The notes: generated by a model not told the origin, from the sequence alone. DNA of 64,000 bases from Polaromonas sp. JS666 (GCF_900103405.1 NZ_FNHX01000002.1:562496-626495), one strand, 5' to 3'; positions 36,246 to 45,118 are shown, numbered from the stretch's first letter. Numbers and translations: made by a program.

Positions 36246-37157
36246 TCAGCGGGTGAACAGCGCGCGCAACAGGTAGCCGGCGATGCGGGGATTTTCCTTG
36301 ATACGCCGCATGCTGTAACCATACCAGTCCTTGCCGTAGGGCACGTAGATACGGACCGCATAACCCTCCCTGAGCAGCCGATCACGCAGGCTTTCGCGCA
36401 CGCCCAGCAGCATCTGGAACTCGAACGCCGCATGAGCCACCTGCCGGTGGCGCGCCAGTGCGATCACTTCGTCGACGAGTTCTTCGTCATGCGTCGCGAC
36501 GCCGACAAAGGTGCCGCTGTCGAAGCAAGACGCGACGTGCCGCAAAAAGTGCGGATTGATCGCACGCCGGTCTTGCCAGGCGCCCTCCACGAGATGCTCG
36601 CGATCCTCGACATAAATCCCTTTGCAGATGCGCAGATTTTCATGCGCGCCAAGCAGCAAAGAGATGTCATGGTCGGTGCGCTTGAGATAGGCCTGCAGCA
36701 CGAGACCGGCATTGCCGTATCCGCGACTCTTCAAACGCAGCAGCAGATCGATTTCGCGCTGCGTGCAGTTCACATCTTCCATATCCATGCGCACAAAGAT
36801 TGAATAAGCCTTGGCGGCGTCAAGCAGGCACTCGAACTTGCGCCCGCAGTGCGCTTCATCGAGCAACAGGCCAAGCGCGGTGGGTTTCACCGAGATATTG
36901 GCGCGCAAGCCCTCATGCGCGATCGCTTCGAGCACGTTGAGGTATTCACGGGTCGTAGCGTCGGCTTGAGGCAGTGATTCGGTGGTTTCACCCAGGACGT
37001 CGACCGTCGCGGTAAAGCCGGCGGCATTGAGCGCGGCAACGCGCTCAATTGCATCGGCCACAGTGTCACCGGCGATATAACGGCGTGAGATTTTACGAAT
37101 CAGCGCGCGCGGCGCCAGGGCAATGGTCGAAGCCATCAAGGTATTGAACAAGGACAT
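36246..37157 (-). CDS. Proline dehydrogenase, monofunctional
   Basis: A 303-aa FAD enzyme oxidising proline to pyrroline-5-carboxylate. PRODH barrel segments are clear: NISVKPTALGLLLDE, VRMDMEDVNCTQREIDLLLR, LQAYLKRTDHD, the RICKGIYVEDREH strand, VGVATHDEELV, EFQMLLGVRESLRDRLLREG and the substrate-site YVPYGKDWYGYSMRR. Length fits stand-alone PRODH, without the P5C dehydrogenase or DNA-binding parts of PutA. By eye it is somewhat less GC-rich than its neighbours, which may indicate a different history. The ribosome site is weak (GGAAA). Confidence 0.88.
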   Translation of the reverse strand: MSLFNTLMASTIALAPRALIRKISRRYIAGDTVADAIERVAALNAAGFTATVDVLGETTESLPQADATTREYLNVLEAIAHEGLRANISVKPTALGLLLDEAHCGRKFECLLDAAKAYSIFVRMDMEDVNCTQREIDLLLRLKSRGYGNAGLVLQAYLKRTDHDISLLLGAHENLRICKGIYVEDREHLVEGAWQDRRAINPHFLRHVASCFDSGTFVGVATHDEELVDEVIALARHRQVAHAAFEFQMLLGVRESLRDRLLREGYAVRIYVPYGKDWYGYSMRRIKENPRIAGYLLRALFTR

Positions 37158-37475
37158 GACAGTTTCCAAAGAAATGAAATGGACAAGACCGCGGGCACGA
37201 CGTGAATCGTCGTCACTCGAAAGGGCGGTCGTGATCGAGCACACCGGCCGGGAAGCTATCCGGCGGGGTGCGGGCAATACTTCTGCGGTACGTCAGGACA
37301 AATGCCCGGGCGCAAGCAGAAGCAAGATTTCAGTTCTTTGAAAGAGGGGGCCAGGCGGCTGCGTACATGTCTGTGCTTTTTGGAGGGGCGCCGGACTGCC
37401 GGCACCGCCATCGCATCATAGCGTCCGGGCGGCCGCACTGCCTACCCGGGCGCGGCCCGGGTACGCGACACGAAA
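37158..37475. other. Intergenic region with a strong palindrome
   Basis: No supportable gene in this stretch upstream of proline dehydrogenase. At 37443-37463 there is a perfect 9-bp inverted repeat TACCCGGGC / GCCCGGGTA with a GCG loop, just before the DEAD-box terminator. It may be a second hairpin for transcripts coming from the right. Promoters for the proline dehydrogenase should lie here but none stands out. Confidence 0.5.
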
Positions 37476-37513
37476 AAGAAAAAGCCGCTGCAGACAATGT
37501 CTGCTGCGGCTTT
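37476..37513 (-). terminator. Rho-independent terminator of the DEAD-box helicase gene
   Basis: Long stem AAAGCCGC(t)GCAGACA / TGTCTGC(t)GCGGCTTT with an ATG loop and one mismatch, followed on the minus strand by a T-rich run. It lies 30 bp after the helicase stop. Confidence 0.88.
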
Positions 37514-37542
37514 CTTGTTTGCCGTAGTGACGACGCTAAAGA

Positions 37543-39435
37543 TCAGTCGCGCACGGGCTTGGAGAACTTTCCGCCCTTCTTGGCCGCATCACGGGGCACA
37601 AAGACCTTGCCGGCCGGCTTGGCAAACCCAGGCTTGCGGTTGGCGAAGTCGGGACGCGGCGCGAAGCCTTCGTTGCGCGCACCGAAATTGCGGTCGTCAC
37701 GCTGGGCGAAGCCGGCGTTATGGCCGCCACCGAAGCCGCCGCGGTCGTCCTGGCGGCGCGGGCCGCGGTCGTTGAAACCGGAGCGGTCGGCATAGCCGTT
37801 GCCCTGCGGTGCGGGAGGACGGCCCTGGAAGGAGCCGCGGTCGTCGCGCTCGAAACGGTTGTTGCCGAAGCCGGCAAAGCCGCCGTTGCTGAAGCCACCG
37901 GCCGGCTTGCGGCCGGCAAAGCCACCGCGATCACCGCCGCCGCCGAAGCCGCGGCCGCCGCGGTCACCGCCGAAATTGCCGCGCGGGCGCTCGGAGGTGG
38001 GGGCGAAACGCTGCTGTGGCTCCAGGCCGGCGATGACGCTGGGCTTGAGGTTCTGCTGCATGTAGTGCTCGATGTCCTGGATCTTGCGGCGATCACGGAA
38101 CTCGGCGATGGTGACGGCCTTGCCTTCGCGGCCGGCACGGCCGGTGCGGCCGATACGGTGCACATAGTCTTCGGCTTTCATGGGCAGGCCGTAGTTGATC
38201 ACGTGGGTGATGGTGGGCACGTCCAGGCCGCGGGCGGCCACGTCGGTCGCCACCAGCACCTGCACGCGGCCGTCGCGGAAAGCCATCAGGCGGCGGTTGC
38301 GCAGGCCCTGGCTCAGCGCGCCGTGCAGCGCGACCGCGCTGAAGCCTTCCTGGACCAGGTCGTTGGCCAGGCCGTCGCATTCAACCTGGGTGCTCGCAAA
38401 CACGATGGCCTGGTTGATGGTGGTGTCACGCAGCAGGTGGTCCAGCAGCTTACGCTTGTGGGTCATGTTGTCGGCCCACAGCAGCGATTGCGTGATGGAG
38501 GTGTGCTTTTCGTGCGGCGAGTCGATCTCGACGCGCTGCGGCGTGCGCATGACGCGCGTGGCCAGCTGCATGATGCGGGGCGCGAAGGTGGCGCTGAACA
38601 TCATGGTCTGCTTGCGCTCTATCGTGAGCTGGTTGACTTCGGTCAGGTCGTCGGCAAAGCCGAGGTCCAGCATGCGGTCGGCCTCGTCGACGACGAGGAA
38701 CTGCACCTGGTCCAGCTTGATCTGCATGCTGCGCTGCAGGTCGAGCAGGCGGCCGGGCGTGGCGACCACGAGGTTGGCGTTCTGCAGCTTGGCAATTTGC
38801 AGCTGGTAAGGGATGCCACCAACGACGTTGGCGATGCGCAGGCCGCGGCAATGGCGCACCAGGTCGATCGCGTCGGCGCAGACCTGCTGGGCCAGCTCGC
38901 GCGTGGGGCACAGGATCAGCGCGCCGGGCGTGGCGGCCTTGAAGTTGCGGGGATTGGTCGGGTCCTTGCGCTTGGGCTTTTTCAGCGGCGCTTCGCCGCG
39001 GGCAATGGCTTCCGCGTTCAGGCGTTCGAATTCGGCGCGCTCATGGCGCTCGGCTTCTTCCTGCTGCATAAGCAGGGTGTGCAGCACGGGCAGCAGAAAG
39101 GCGGCGGTCTTGCCGCTGCCGGTCTGGCTGGAGACCAGCAGGTCGGTGAACTTGGCGGCCTTGGGATCGGCATCCAGGGCCTGCATGGCCTTGGGGATGG
39201 TCGCCATCTGCACCGCGGTGGGCTTGGTAAAGCCCATGTCGGCGACGGCCTGCAGCAGTTCCTTGGCCAGGCCCAGCGCTACAAAACCGTTGGGTTCGGC
39301 GACGATCGCATCGAGGGACGTGGCGGCTTCAGGCGCGCCGGAAAAATCCGGAACCACGTTGAAAGCGGTGTCGTTGTTGTCGTTGGCAATGGCTTCAGGC
39401 AAAAAGTCGCCACGAGCCTCAAAAGAGTCAGTCAT
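37543..39435 (-). CDS. DEAD-box RNA helicase with Arg/Gly-rich tail
   Basis: A 630-aa helicase with all superfamily 2 motifs: Q motif (KPTAVQMATIP), I SSQTGSGKTAAF, II VVDEADRMLDLGF, III MFSATFA, V VATDVAARGLDVP and VI HRIGRTGRAGREG. An unusual charged insertion (about residues 130-165, KKPKRKDPTNPRN) sits between motifs I and Ia. The C-terminal 140 residues are Gly/Arg/Phe-rich RGG-type repeats (GGDRGGRGFGGGGDRGGF), typical of RhlE/CsdA-like RNA chaperones and prone to phase separation. Start MTDSFEARG. A ~230-nt leader suggests post-transcriptional or cold-shock control. Confidence 0.93.
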   Translation of the reverse strand: MTDSFEARGDFLPEAIANDNNDTAFNVVPDFSGAPEAATSLDAIVAEPNGFVALGLAKELLQAVADMGFTKPTAVQMATIPKAMQALDADPKAAKFTDLLVSSQTGSGKTAAFLLPVLHTLLMQQEEAERHERAEFERLNAEAIARGEAPLKKPKRKDPTNPRNFKAATPGALILCPTRELAQQVCADAIDLVRHCRGLRIANVVGGIPYQLQIAKLQNANLVVATPGRLLDLQRSMQIKLDQVQFLVVDEADRMLDLGFADDLTEVNQLTIERKQTMMFSATFAPRIMQLATRVMRTPQRVEIDSPHEKHTSITQSLLWADNMTHKRKLLDHLLRDTTINQAIVFASTQVECDGLANDLVQEGFSAVALHGALSQGLRNRRLMAFRDGRVQVLVATDVAARGLDVPTITHVINYGLPMKAEDYVHRIGRTGRAGREGKAVTIAEFRDRRKIQDIEHYMQQNLKPSVIAGLEPQQRFAPTSERPRGNFGGDRGGRGFGGGGDRGGFAGRKPAGGFSNGGFAGFGNNRFERDDRGSFQGRPPAPQGNGYADRSGFNDRGPRRQDDRGGFGGGHNAGFAQRDDRNFGARNEGFAPRPDFANRKPGFAKPAGKVFVPRDAAKKGGKFSKPVRD

Positions 39436-39675
39436 GTTTTTTCTCACTAATCACCTGTTCGCAGCGCTTTTGGCGAGGGAACAGGAAACTTCACCTCCCG
39501 CGATGCGGAAGGCTTCGTTCATGGTTAATAAAACATCAACCATCAAACGAATATGCAGCCCGGGCGGCAAACTTGACGCTGTGCCCGAAGCGGTGACTCC
39601 GTTGTTGGAGTCCAAAAGTGTGAGGTAGATGTACAAATGCAGCGCACCCTGTGCAACCGCAAGCCCACGATTATA
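39436..39675 (-). promoter_or_regulatory. Promoter and long 5' leader of the DEAD-box helicase
   Basis: A consensus -10 TATAAT (minus strand, 39670-39675) gives a leader of about 225 nt with no convincing gene. The -35 region is poor. The leader has a perfect hairpin GACTCC / GGAGTC with a 6-base loop (39595-39612). Long structured leaders are common for cold-induced DEAD-box helicase genes. The rest of the gap up to orn (39676-39791) contains 9-bp inverted arms ACGGGTTTC (39685-39693) and GAAACCCGT (39776-39784). Confidence 0.6.
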
Positions 39676-39791
39676 GCGTGCTTTACGGGTTTCTACCAGT
39701 CCCCCGCTTGATCAAGGCTATCGGGCCTTGCAGGCGCTCTCATTTCAGGAGCAGCTTTCGCTTACCCTGCCTGACGAAACCCGTCAAAGAA

Positions 39792-40355
39792 TCACTTCAG
39801 GAAATGTTCCCGGTAGTGCTCCAGCTCGTCGATGGATTCGTGCACATCGGCCAGCGCCGTGTGGCTCTGGCGCTTTTTGAAGGCACTGTAGACCTCGGGC
39901 CGCCAGCGCTTGGCCAGCTCCTTGAAGGTGCTGACGTCGACGTTGCGGTAGTGCAAAAAGGCTTCCAGCTTGGGCATGTACTTGACCAGGAAGCGCCTGT
40001 CCTGGCTGATGGTGTTGCCGCACAGGGGTGAGCTGCCCTTGGGTACGTACTGGGCCAGGAAGGCCAGTATCTGCGCTTCGGCGTCGGCCTCGTCCACCGT
40101 GCTGGCCTTGACCTTGTCGATCAGGCCGCTGCGGCCGTGGGTGCCCTTGTTCCAGGCATCCATCTGGTCCAGCAGTTCGTCGCTCTGGTGGATCGCCAGG
40201 ACCGGGCCTTCGATGCGCGGCGTGAGCTGAGGGCCGGTCACGATCACGGCGATTTCAATGAGGCGCTCTTTTTCCGGGTCCAGCCCGGTCATTTCGCAGT
40301 CCAGCCAGACGAGGTTCTGGTCTGATTTTTTGAGTGTGGTTTCAATTTCGGGCAT
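39792..40355 (-). CDS. orn: Oligoribonuclease
   Basis: A 187-aa DEDDh exonuclease that degrades 2-5 nt RNAs (and pGpG) to mononucleotides. Acidic residues are in [20 protein letters not shown] and [13 protein letters not shown], with the His/Asp pair in [15 protein letters not shown]. Length is normal. Its start is 35 bp from the divergent M48 protease gene. Confidence 0.96.
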   Translation of the reverse strand: MPEIETTLKKSDQNLVWLDCEMTGLDPEKERLIEIAVIVTGPQLTPRIEGPVLAIHQSDELLDQMDAWNKGTHGRSGLIDKVKASTVDEADAEAQILAFLAQYVPKGSSPLCGNTISQDRRFLVKYMPKLEAFLHYRNVDVSTFKELAKRWRPEVYSAFKKRQSHTALADVHESIDELEHYREHFLK

Positions 40356-40390
40356 GCCGAGATTCTCGCTGATCGCCTAAACTGCCCGCT

Positions 40391-41680
40391 ATGACCGACT
40401 ATTCGCTTGTTTTCACCGGGGTATTCTCGGCTTTGCTGGTGCTGGGCCTGCTCGTGAAGTTCTACCTGGCTTCGCGGCAGATCCGCCATGTGGCGCGCCA
40501 CCGCGGCGCCGTGCCCGTGGCCTTTGCCGGCACCATCTCGCTCGAAGCCCACCAGAAAGCGGCCGACTACACCATCACCAAGGCGCGCTTCGGCTTGCTG
40601 GAGACGGCCTTCGCCTCCGCCGTACTGCTGGGCTGGACCTTGCTGGGCGGGATAGACACGCTGAACCAGGCGCTGGCCGGCTCCGGCCTGGCCGCCTGGG
40701 GCGTGCTGGCGCCGCAGCTGGCCCTGCTGGCTGCCTTCGGCCTCGTCAGCGGCCTGCTGGACCTGCCCTTTACCCTCTACAGCACCTTCCGCATCGAGGA
40801 ACGTTTCGGCTTCAACAAGATGAGCTTCAAGCTCTGGCTGGCCGACCTCGTGAAATCCACGCTGGTGGGCTTGGTCATAGGCTTGCCTATCGTGGCGCTG
40901 ATCCTGTGGCTGATGGGCAGCGCGGGGCGCCTCTGGTGGCTTTGGGCCTGGGGTGCCTGGATGGGTTTTAACCTGCTGGTGCTGGTGCTCTACCCCACCG
41001 TGATCGCGCCGCTGTTCAACAAGTTCAAGCCGCTGGAAGACGAAGCACTGAAGGCGCGCGTGACGGCCCTGATGCAGCGCTGCGGTTTCGCGGCCAAGGG
41101 CTTGTTCGTGATGGACGGCAGCAAGCGCTCGGCCCATGCCAACGCTTACTTCACGGGTTTCGGCGCGGCCAAACGCGTGGTGTTTTACGACACCCTGCTC
41201 AAGCAGCTGAGCCCCGGCGAGGTCGACGCCGTGCTCGCGCATGAGCTGGGCCATTTCAAGCACAAGCACATCATCAAGCGCATCGTCTCGATGTTCGCCA
41301 TGAGCTTGGCCGGCTTCGCGCTGCTGGGCTGGCTGTCGTCGCAGGTGTGGTTCTATACCGGCCTAGGGGTACGCCCCAATCTGAATGGCGCCAACGACGC
41401 GCTGGCCCTGCTGCTGTTCCTGCTGGTGGTGCCGCTTTTCAGCTTTTTCATCTCGCCGGTGTTCGCACAGTTCTCGCGCAAGCACGAGTTCGAGGCCGAC
41501 GCCTATGCCGTGGCCCAGACCGACGGCAGGGATTTGCAGAGCGCGCTGCTCAAGCTCTACAAGGACAACGCCAGCACGCTGACACCCGATCCGGTGTTCG
41601 TGAAGTTCTATTACTCGCACCCTCCCGCCTCCGAGCGGCTGGGCCGCATGACCCCTTCGCTTGAAAGTGCCGCGACATGA
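40391..41680 (+). CDS. M48-family membrane metalloprotease (Ste24/CAAX type)
   Basis: A 429-aa integral membrane zinc protease. It has about seven hydrophobic helices, the zinc motif HELGHFKHKH near residue 284 and a third ligand in FEADAYAV. The overall layout matches Ste24-type CAAX proteases rather than the shorter HtpX. Bacterial members are thought to act in membrane protein quality control. Its stop overlaps the start of the next gene by 4 bp (ATGA), indicating coupling. Confidence 0.9.
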   Translation: MTDYSLVFTGVFSALLVLGLLVKFYLASRQIRHVARHRGAVPVAFAGTISLEAHQKAADYTITKARFGLLETAFASAVLLGWTLLGGIDTLNQALAGSGLAAWGVLAPQLALLAAFGLVSGLLDLPFTLYSTFRIEERFGFNKMSFKLWLADLVKSTLVGLVIGLPIVALILWLMGSAGRLWWLWAWGAWMGFNLLVLVLYPTVIAPLFNKFKPLEDEALKARVTALMQRCGFAAKGLFVMDGSKRSAHANAYFTGFGAAKRVVFYDTLLKQLSPGEVDAVLAHELGHFKHKHIIKRIVSMFAMSLAGFALLGWLSSQVWFYTGLGVRPNLNGANDALALLLFLLVVPLFSFFISPVFAQFSRKHEFEADAYAVAQTDGRDLQSALLKLYKDNASTLTPDPVFVKFYYSHPPASERLGRMTPSLESAAT

Positions 41681-41997
41681 GCAACCCTATCCACCAGAAC
41701 CGGCGGGCCCTGAGCGCCACCGAAATCGTCACGCAGCTGAGCAAACTCAACGGCGAGCAGGCCCTGGGCTGGCGCCTGATCGACGGCTCGCTGGAAAAAA
41801 CCTACAGCTTCAAAAACTACTACGAGACCATTGCCTTCGTGAACGCGCTGGCCTTTATCGCCAACGCCGAGGACCACCATCCCGACCTCGCGGTGAGCTA
41901 CGGCAAGTGCACGGTGCGCTTCAACACCCACGATGTGAACGGCATCTCCGTCAGCGACTTCTTCTGCGCGTCCAAGGCAGACGCCCTGCTCGCTTGA
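41677..41997 (+). CDS. phhB: Pterin-4a-carbinolamine dehydratase
   Basis: A 106-aa enzyme that dehydrates 4a-hydroxytetrahydrobiopterin, recycling the cofactor of aromatic amino-acid hydroxylases. The active-site signature is HHPDLAVSYGKCTVRFNTHD, preceded by YSFKNYYETIAFVNALAFIA. The gene overlaps the protease before it and the rsgA start after it. No phenylalanine hydroxylase gene is in the window. Confidence 0.93.
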   Translation: MSNPIHQNRRALSATEIVTQLSKLNGEQALGWRLIDGSLEKTYSFKNYYETIAFVNALAFIANAEDHHPDLAVSYGKCTVRFNTHDVNGISVSDFFCASKADALLA

Positions 41998-42977
41998 GCA
42001 AACCCCGGCAGCCCGCCGCGCGCCCCCTCGCGGGGACGCAGCCGGGGCTGGTGGTGGCCGGTTTCGGCCGCCATGTGCTGGTGGAGACCGACACCGGCGA
42101 ACGCCTCATCTGCCACCCGCGCGGCAAAAAAAGCCAGGCCGTGGTCGGCGACCGCATCCGCTGGCTGGCTTCGGAGGACGAGGGCACCATCGAAAAAATC
42201 GAGGAGCGCCGCAACCTGTTTTACCGGCAGGACGAGATGCGCACCAAGTCCTTCGCGGCCAACCTGGACCAGGTGCTGATCCTGATCGCGGCCGAGCCTG
42301 AATTTTCGGAAAGCCAGCTGACCCGCGCGCTGATCGCCGCCGAAGCCGAAGGCATCACCCCCGTCATCGCGCTGAACAAGAGCGACCTGGGCGAACCTTT
42401 CACGCGCGCCTGGGCGAAGCTGGCGCCCTACCGCACCATGGGCTACCGTATGCTTTCGCTGGCGATCAAACCCAAGGTCGAAGCATCGAGGCCGGCGAAT
42501 ACCCGGGCCACGGAATTGCATGAACTGGTCGAGCTGCTGCGCGGCAAAAAAACCCTGGTGCTGGGCCCCTCGGGCGCCGGCAAGAGCAGCCTGACCAACC
42601 TGCTGGTGCCCGATGCACGTGTGCTGACGGCGGAGATTTCGCAGGCGCTGAACTCAGGCAAGCACACCACCACCAGCACCACGCTGTACTGGGTGGACAC
42701 CGGGGACGGCAACACGCGCGCCACGGCGTTGATCGACTCGCCGGGTTTCCAGGAATTCGGCCTGCACCACATAGCGCCCATGCGCCTGGCCGGCTACATG
42801 CCGGACCTCAGGCTCCATGCGCAGGACTGCAAGTTTTATAACTGCACCCACCTGCATGAGCCGGGCTGCGGCGTGATTGCCGAGGTGAATGCAAGCGACC
42901 ACCCGAGCAGCATCAGCGCCAACCGGTACCGGCTGTACACCGAGTTGTTTGCGGAGCTTTCGCAGAGCCGCTATTGA
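41994..42977 (+). CDS. rsgA: Ribosome small-subunit-dependent GTPase A
   Basis: A circularly permuted GTPase for late 30S maturation, 327 aa from the chosen start. It has an N-terminal OB fold (GLVVAGFGRHVLVETDTGE), then G4 LNKSDLG, G1 LGPSGAGKSSLTNLL and G3 LIDSPGFQEF, and a C-terminal zinc knuckle (DCKFYNCTHLHEPGC). There is no ATG near the OB fold; the likely start is TTG at 41994, whose last two bases form part of the phhB TGA. That is strong translational coupling. A GTG inside the OB strand is less likely. Confidence 0.92.
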   Translation: MSKPRQPAARPLAGTQPGLVVAGFGRHVLVETDTGERLICHPRGKKSQAVVGDRIRWLASEDEGTIEKIEERRNLFYRQDEMRTKSFAANLDQVLILIAAEPEFSESQLTRALIAAEAEGITPVIALNKSDLGEPFTRAWAKLAPYRTMGYRMLSLAIKPKVEASRPANTRATELHELVELLRGKKTLVLGPSGAGKSSLTNLLVPDARVLTAEISQALNSGKHTTTSTTLYWVDTGDGNTRATALIDSPGFQEFGLHHIAPMRLAGYMPDLRLHAQDCKFYNCTHLHEPGCGVIAEVNASDHPSSISANRYRLYTELFAELSQSRY

Positions 42978-42980
42978 CCC

Positions 42981-42997
42981 CCCGGCAGCCTGCCGGG
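42981..42997. terminator. Hairpin between convergent rsgA and CobD-like genes
   Basis: Perfect stem CCCGGCA / TGCCGGG with a GCC loop, 3 bp after the rsgA stop and 12 bp from the convergent gene's stop. There is no T-run, so its role as a terminator is uncertain. Confidence 0.4.
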
Positions 42998-43009
42998 CTG
43001 CTGCGCCGC

Positions 43010-44038
43010 TTAACCCAGCAATCGGGCCAGGGTCAGCAGGGCCAGCAGCACCATCCACAGCACCACGGAGCGCCACACCAGCCCCACGATGCTGCGCAGG
43101 TGTGCGATTTCGGGTTCGCGGCCCGGCGTGGCCTCTGTGGCGATGCTGTCTTCCGAGTCCAGCCCGCCGGCCTGGAAACCCTGGGAGGTGTTGGGCGAGA
43201 ACGTGGCCTTGAGCGCCTCTCCGCCCAGGCGCACGTTCACGGCGCCGGAGGTGGCGGCCAGGATGATGCCGTCGTTGCGGTTCTCGGCGGCGGCCGGCGC
43301 ATTGGCCGCAAAGCGCTGCGTGTAGTTGCGCCAGGCGTCGATGGCGTCCTCAAAACTGCCGACAACCGCAAAGCCCAGCGAAGTGACGCGCGCCGGCACA
43401 TAGTCGATCACGCCCCAGGCGCGGCTGGCGGCCAGTTGCAGCGCCATGCTGGCGCCTTCGCCCGCCGCGGCGGCGGTTTTGCGCTTGTAGGCCCAGTAGC
43501 GCGAGACGAATTCGCTCATGCGGTAAAGCACCGCTCCCGCGGGGCCCAAGCCCAGCGCGGCCAGCACCGAAAACCAGGCCAGCACGCCGAACACATGGCG
43601 GTGGGCGGCCAGCACCGAATACTCGATCACGTGGCGCACGATTTCGCTGCGCGGAAGTTCGCTGGCGTCCACCTGGCGCCACTGCGCGAGCAACTCGCGC
43701 GCCGTGGCCTCGTCGCCGTCGTCGAGCGCGTCGCGTATGTCGGTGAAGTAGTGGCTGAACTGGCGAAAACCCAGCGTGACATAAAGAATCGCCACGCTCC
43801 AGGCAAAGGCCAGCACGACGTTGATGTTCCAGAGCAGCCAATGGATCAGCATGGTGACCAGCGCCGGCACGATGACGGCGACCGTCCAGGCGATCCAGCC
43901 GTGCTGGGGTTTGCCGGCGTCCAGGCTGCGGTTGGTCCAGCGCGCCCATCCGCGAAAGCCTGCATGAACCCAGTTGCCGCGGGCCAGCGGCCGGGCCTGT
44001 TCGATGATGAGTGCAAACAAAACGGCGAGAAAGCTCAT
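43010..44038 (-). CDS. CobD/CbiB-family membrane protein
   Basis: A 342-aa inner-membrane protein resembling the CobD/CbiB and AmpE group: MSFLAVLFALIIEQARPLAR is typical, then four or more helices (WIAWTVAVIVPALVTMLIHW, VFGVLAWFSVLAALGLGPAG). A C-terminal helix follows. True CobD attaches the aminopropanol arm in cobalamin synthesis, but no cob genes are here and Burkholderiales carry paralogues of unknown role in this context. Start MSFLAV is preferred over an upstream extension through the repeat. Confidence 0.8.
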   Translation of the reverse strand: MSFLAVLFALIIEQARPLARGNWVHAGFRGWARWTNRSLDAGKPQHGWIAWTVAVIVPALVTMLIHWLLWNINVVLAFAWSVAILYVTLGFRQFSHYFTDIRDALDDGDEATARELLAQWRQVDASELPRSEIVRHVIEYSVLAAHRHVFGVLAWFSVLAALGLGPAGAVLYRMSEFVSRYWAYKRKTAAAAGEGASMALQLAASRAWGVIDYVPARVTSLGFAVVGSFEDAIDAWRNYTQRFAANAPAAAENRNDGIILAATSGAVNVRLGGEALKATFSPNTSQGFQAGGLDSEDSIATEATPGREPEIAHLRSIVGLVWRSVVLWMVLLALLTLARLLG

Positions 44039-44072
44039 GCGTGAATCATATCCGGCCCCCACGCTGAGACGG

Positions 44073-44280
44073 GCCCCCACGCTTTTCACTTCGTGTAATG
44101 CGCTGCCCCCCGAGGGGGCAGCCCGCCTGCGGCCCGGCAAAGCCGGTTCCGCGGCTCATGCTGGGTTGAAGAATTCAGGCGGCATTACCAGCGGGGGCCG
44201 CGGGGCTGGCTTTGCCAGACCGCAGGCGCCGCCCCCTTCGAGGGGGGAACAGGCTACACGCAGTGAGCCTGGACGGGGGT
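44073..44280. repeat. Dispersed repeat copy 2 with an inverted partner
   Basis: 44073-44170 matches copy 1 closely on the plus strand. From GAATTC at 44171-44176 a second, more diverged copy runs in the opposite orientation to about 44280, so the whole makes an inverted repeat of about 200 bp. The inverted copy carries CTGGC-AAA-GCCAG where the forward copy has CCGGC-AAA-GCCGG. It begins directly after the NUDIX stop. Confidence 0.72.
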
Positions 44281-44281
44281 G

Positions 44282-44989
44282 TTACGCAGCTAGAAAGCGA
44301 TAGAGGTTGCGCAGCATGCCGGCAGTCGCGCCCCAGATGTAGCGCTCCCTGGCTTCGCCGCTGTCTGCTTCGCTAGAGGGGTCGGAGTAGGGCATGGACA
44401 GCCATTGCCGGATAACACCGTCGAACTCCATCTCATGACGGCGGTGGTGGGCGGGATTCATCAGGTAGCCCAGCGGCACCTCGAACACGTCGGCAACCTC
44501 GCCGGGGTTGGGTTGCAGCGCGAAGCCGGGCTTCACCAGCGCCACCACCGGCGTGATGATGAAGGCCGTTCCCGTGACGTAGGTGGGCAAGGTGCCCAGC
44601 ACCTCCACATGGCCGCGCGGCAGGCCGATTTCCTCGTGGGCTTCGCGCAAGGCGGTGTCGACCGCATCGCGGTCGGTGTCGTCGGTGCGGCCGCCCGGCA
44701 GGGCCACCTGGCCGGAATGCGTGGAGAGGTTGGTGGTGCGCTCGGTCAGCAGCAAGGTCACTTCATCGCGCATGACCAGCGGCACCAGGACAGCCGCCAG
44801 CGCCGGCGTGCGGTCGGTGAATTTTTTCTCGACGCTGTGCTCGGGTGTCCAGACCGGCGGGTGCCGGAAGCGCTCGCGCAGGGCCTGCGGCGACAGCCGG
44901 TCCAGCGGCACGCCCGCCAGGTGGTCGTCAATGCCCAGCACTGGGATGCTGCGCGGGTCAAACTTGGGCAGCGGCTTGAAGGAGTTCAT
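44282..44989 (-). CDS. NUDIX hydrolase, CoA-pyrophosphatase type
   Basis: A 235-aa protein. The Nudix box GGRTDDTDRDAVDTALREAH, then EEIGL, matches Gx5Ex7REUxEExGU, and an upstream segment (LLTERTTNLSTHSGQVALPG) carries the CoA-specific NuCoA signature. It probably cleaves CoA or acyl-CoA to 4'-phosphopantetheine and 3',5'-ADP. It follows rplS on the same strand but a terminator lies between them. Confidence 0.9.
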   Translation of the reverse strand: MNSFKPLPKFDPRSIPVLGIDDHLAGVPLDRLSPQALRERFRHPPVWTPEHSVEKKFTDRTPALAAVLVPLVMRDEVTLLLTERTTNLSTHSGQVALPGGRTDDTDRDAVDTALREAHEEIGLPRGHVEVLGTLPTYVTGTAFIITPVVALVKPGFALQPNPGEVADVFEVPLGYLMNPAHHRRHEMEFDGVIRQWLSMPYSDPSSEADSGEARERYIWGATAGMLRNLYRFLAA

Positions 44990-45039
44990 GGAGCACGTCG
45001 GCGTGGGGCTGTGGGTTGTTGGCTTGGGGCCCGGGGCAT

Positions 45040-45069
45040 AAAAAAAGCCGCTCGGTGAGCGGCTTTTTT
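45040..45069 (-). terminator. Rho-independent terminator after rplS
   Basis: Perfect stem AAAAAGCCGCTC / GAGCGGCTTTTT with a GGT loop and T/A runs on both sides, about 50 bp after the rplS stop. Confidence 0.93.
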
Positions 45070-45118
45070 AAAGGGGCTGTTGGGGCTGCCCTGGGTCCGG
45101 CCGGGCCGGACCGGCAGA

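Noticed and set aside
39451-39636. 61-codon frame in the DEAD-box helicase leader
   Set aside because: Starts at TTG without a ribosome site and no familiar sequence; the region is better explained as a 5' leader.
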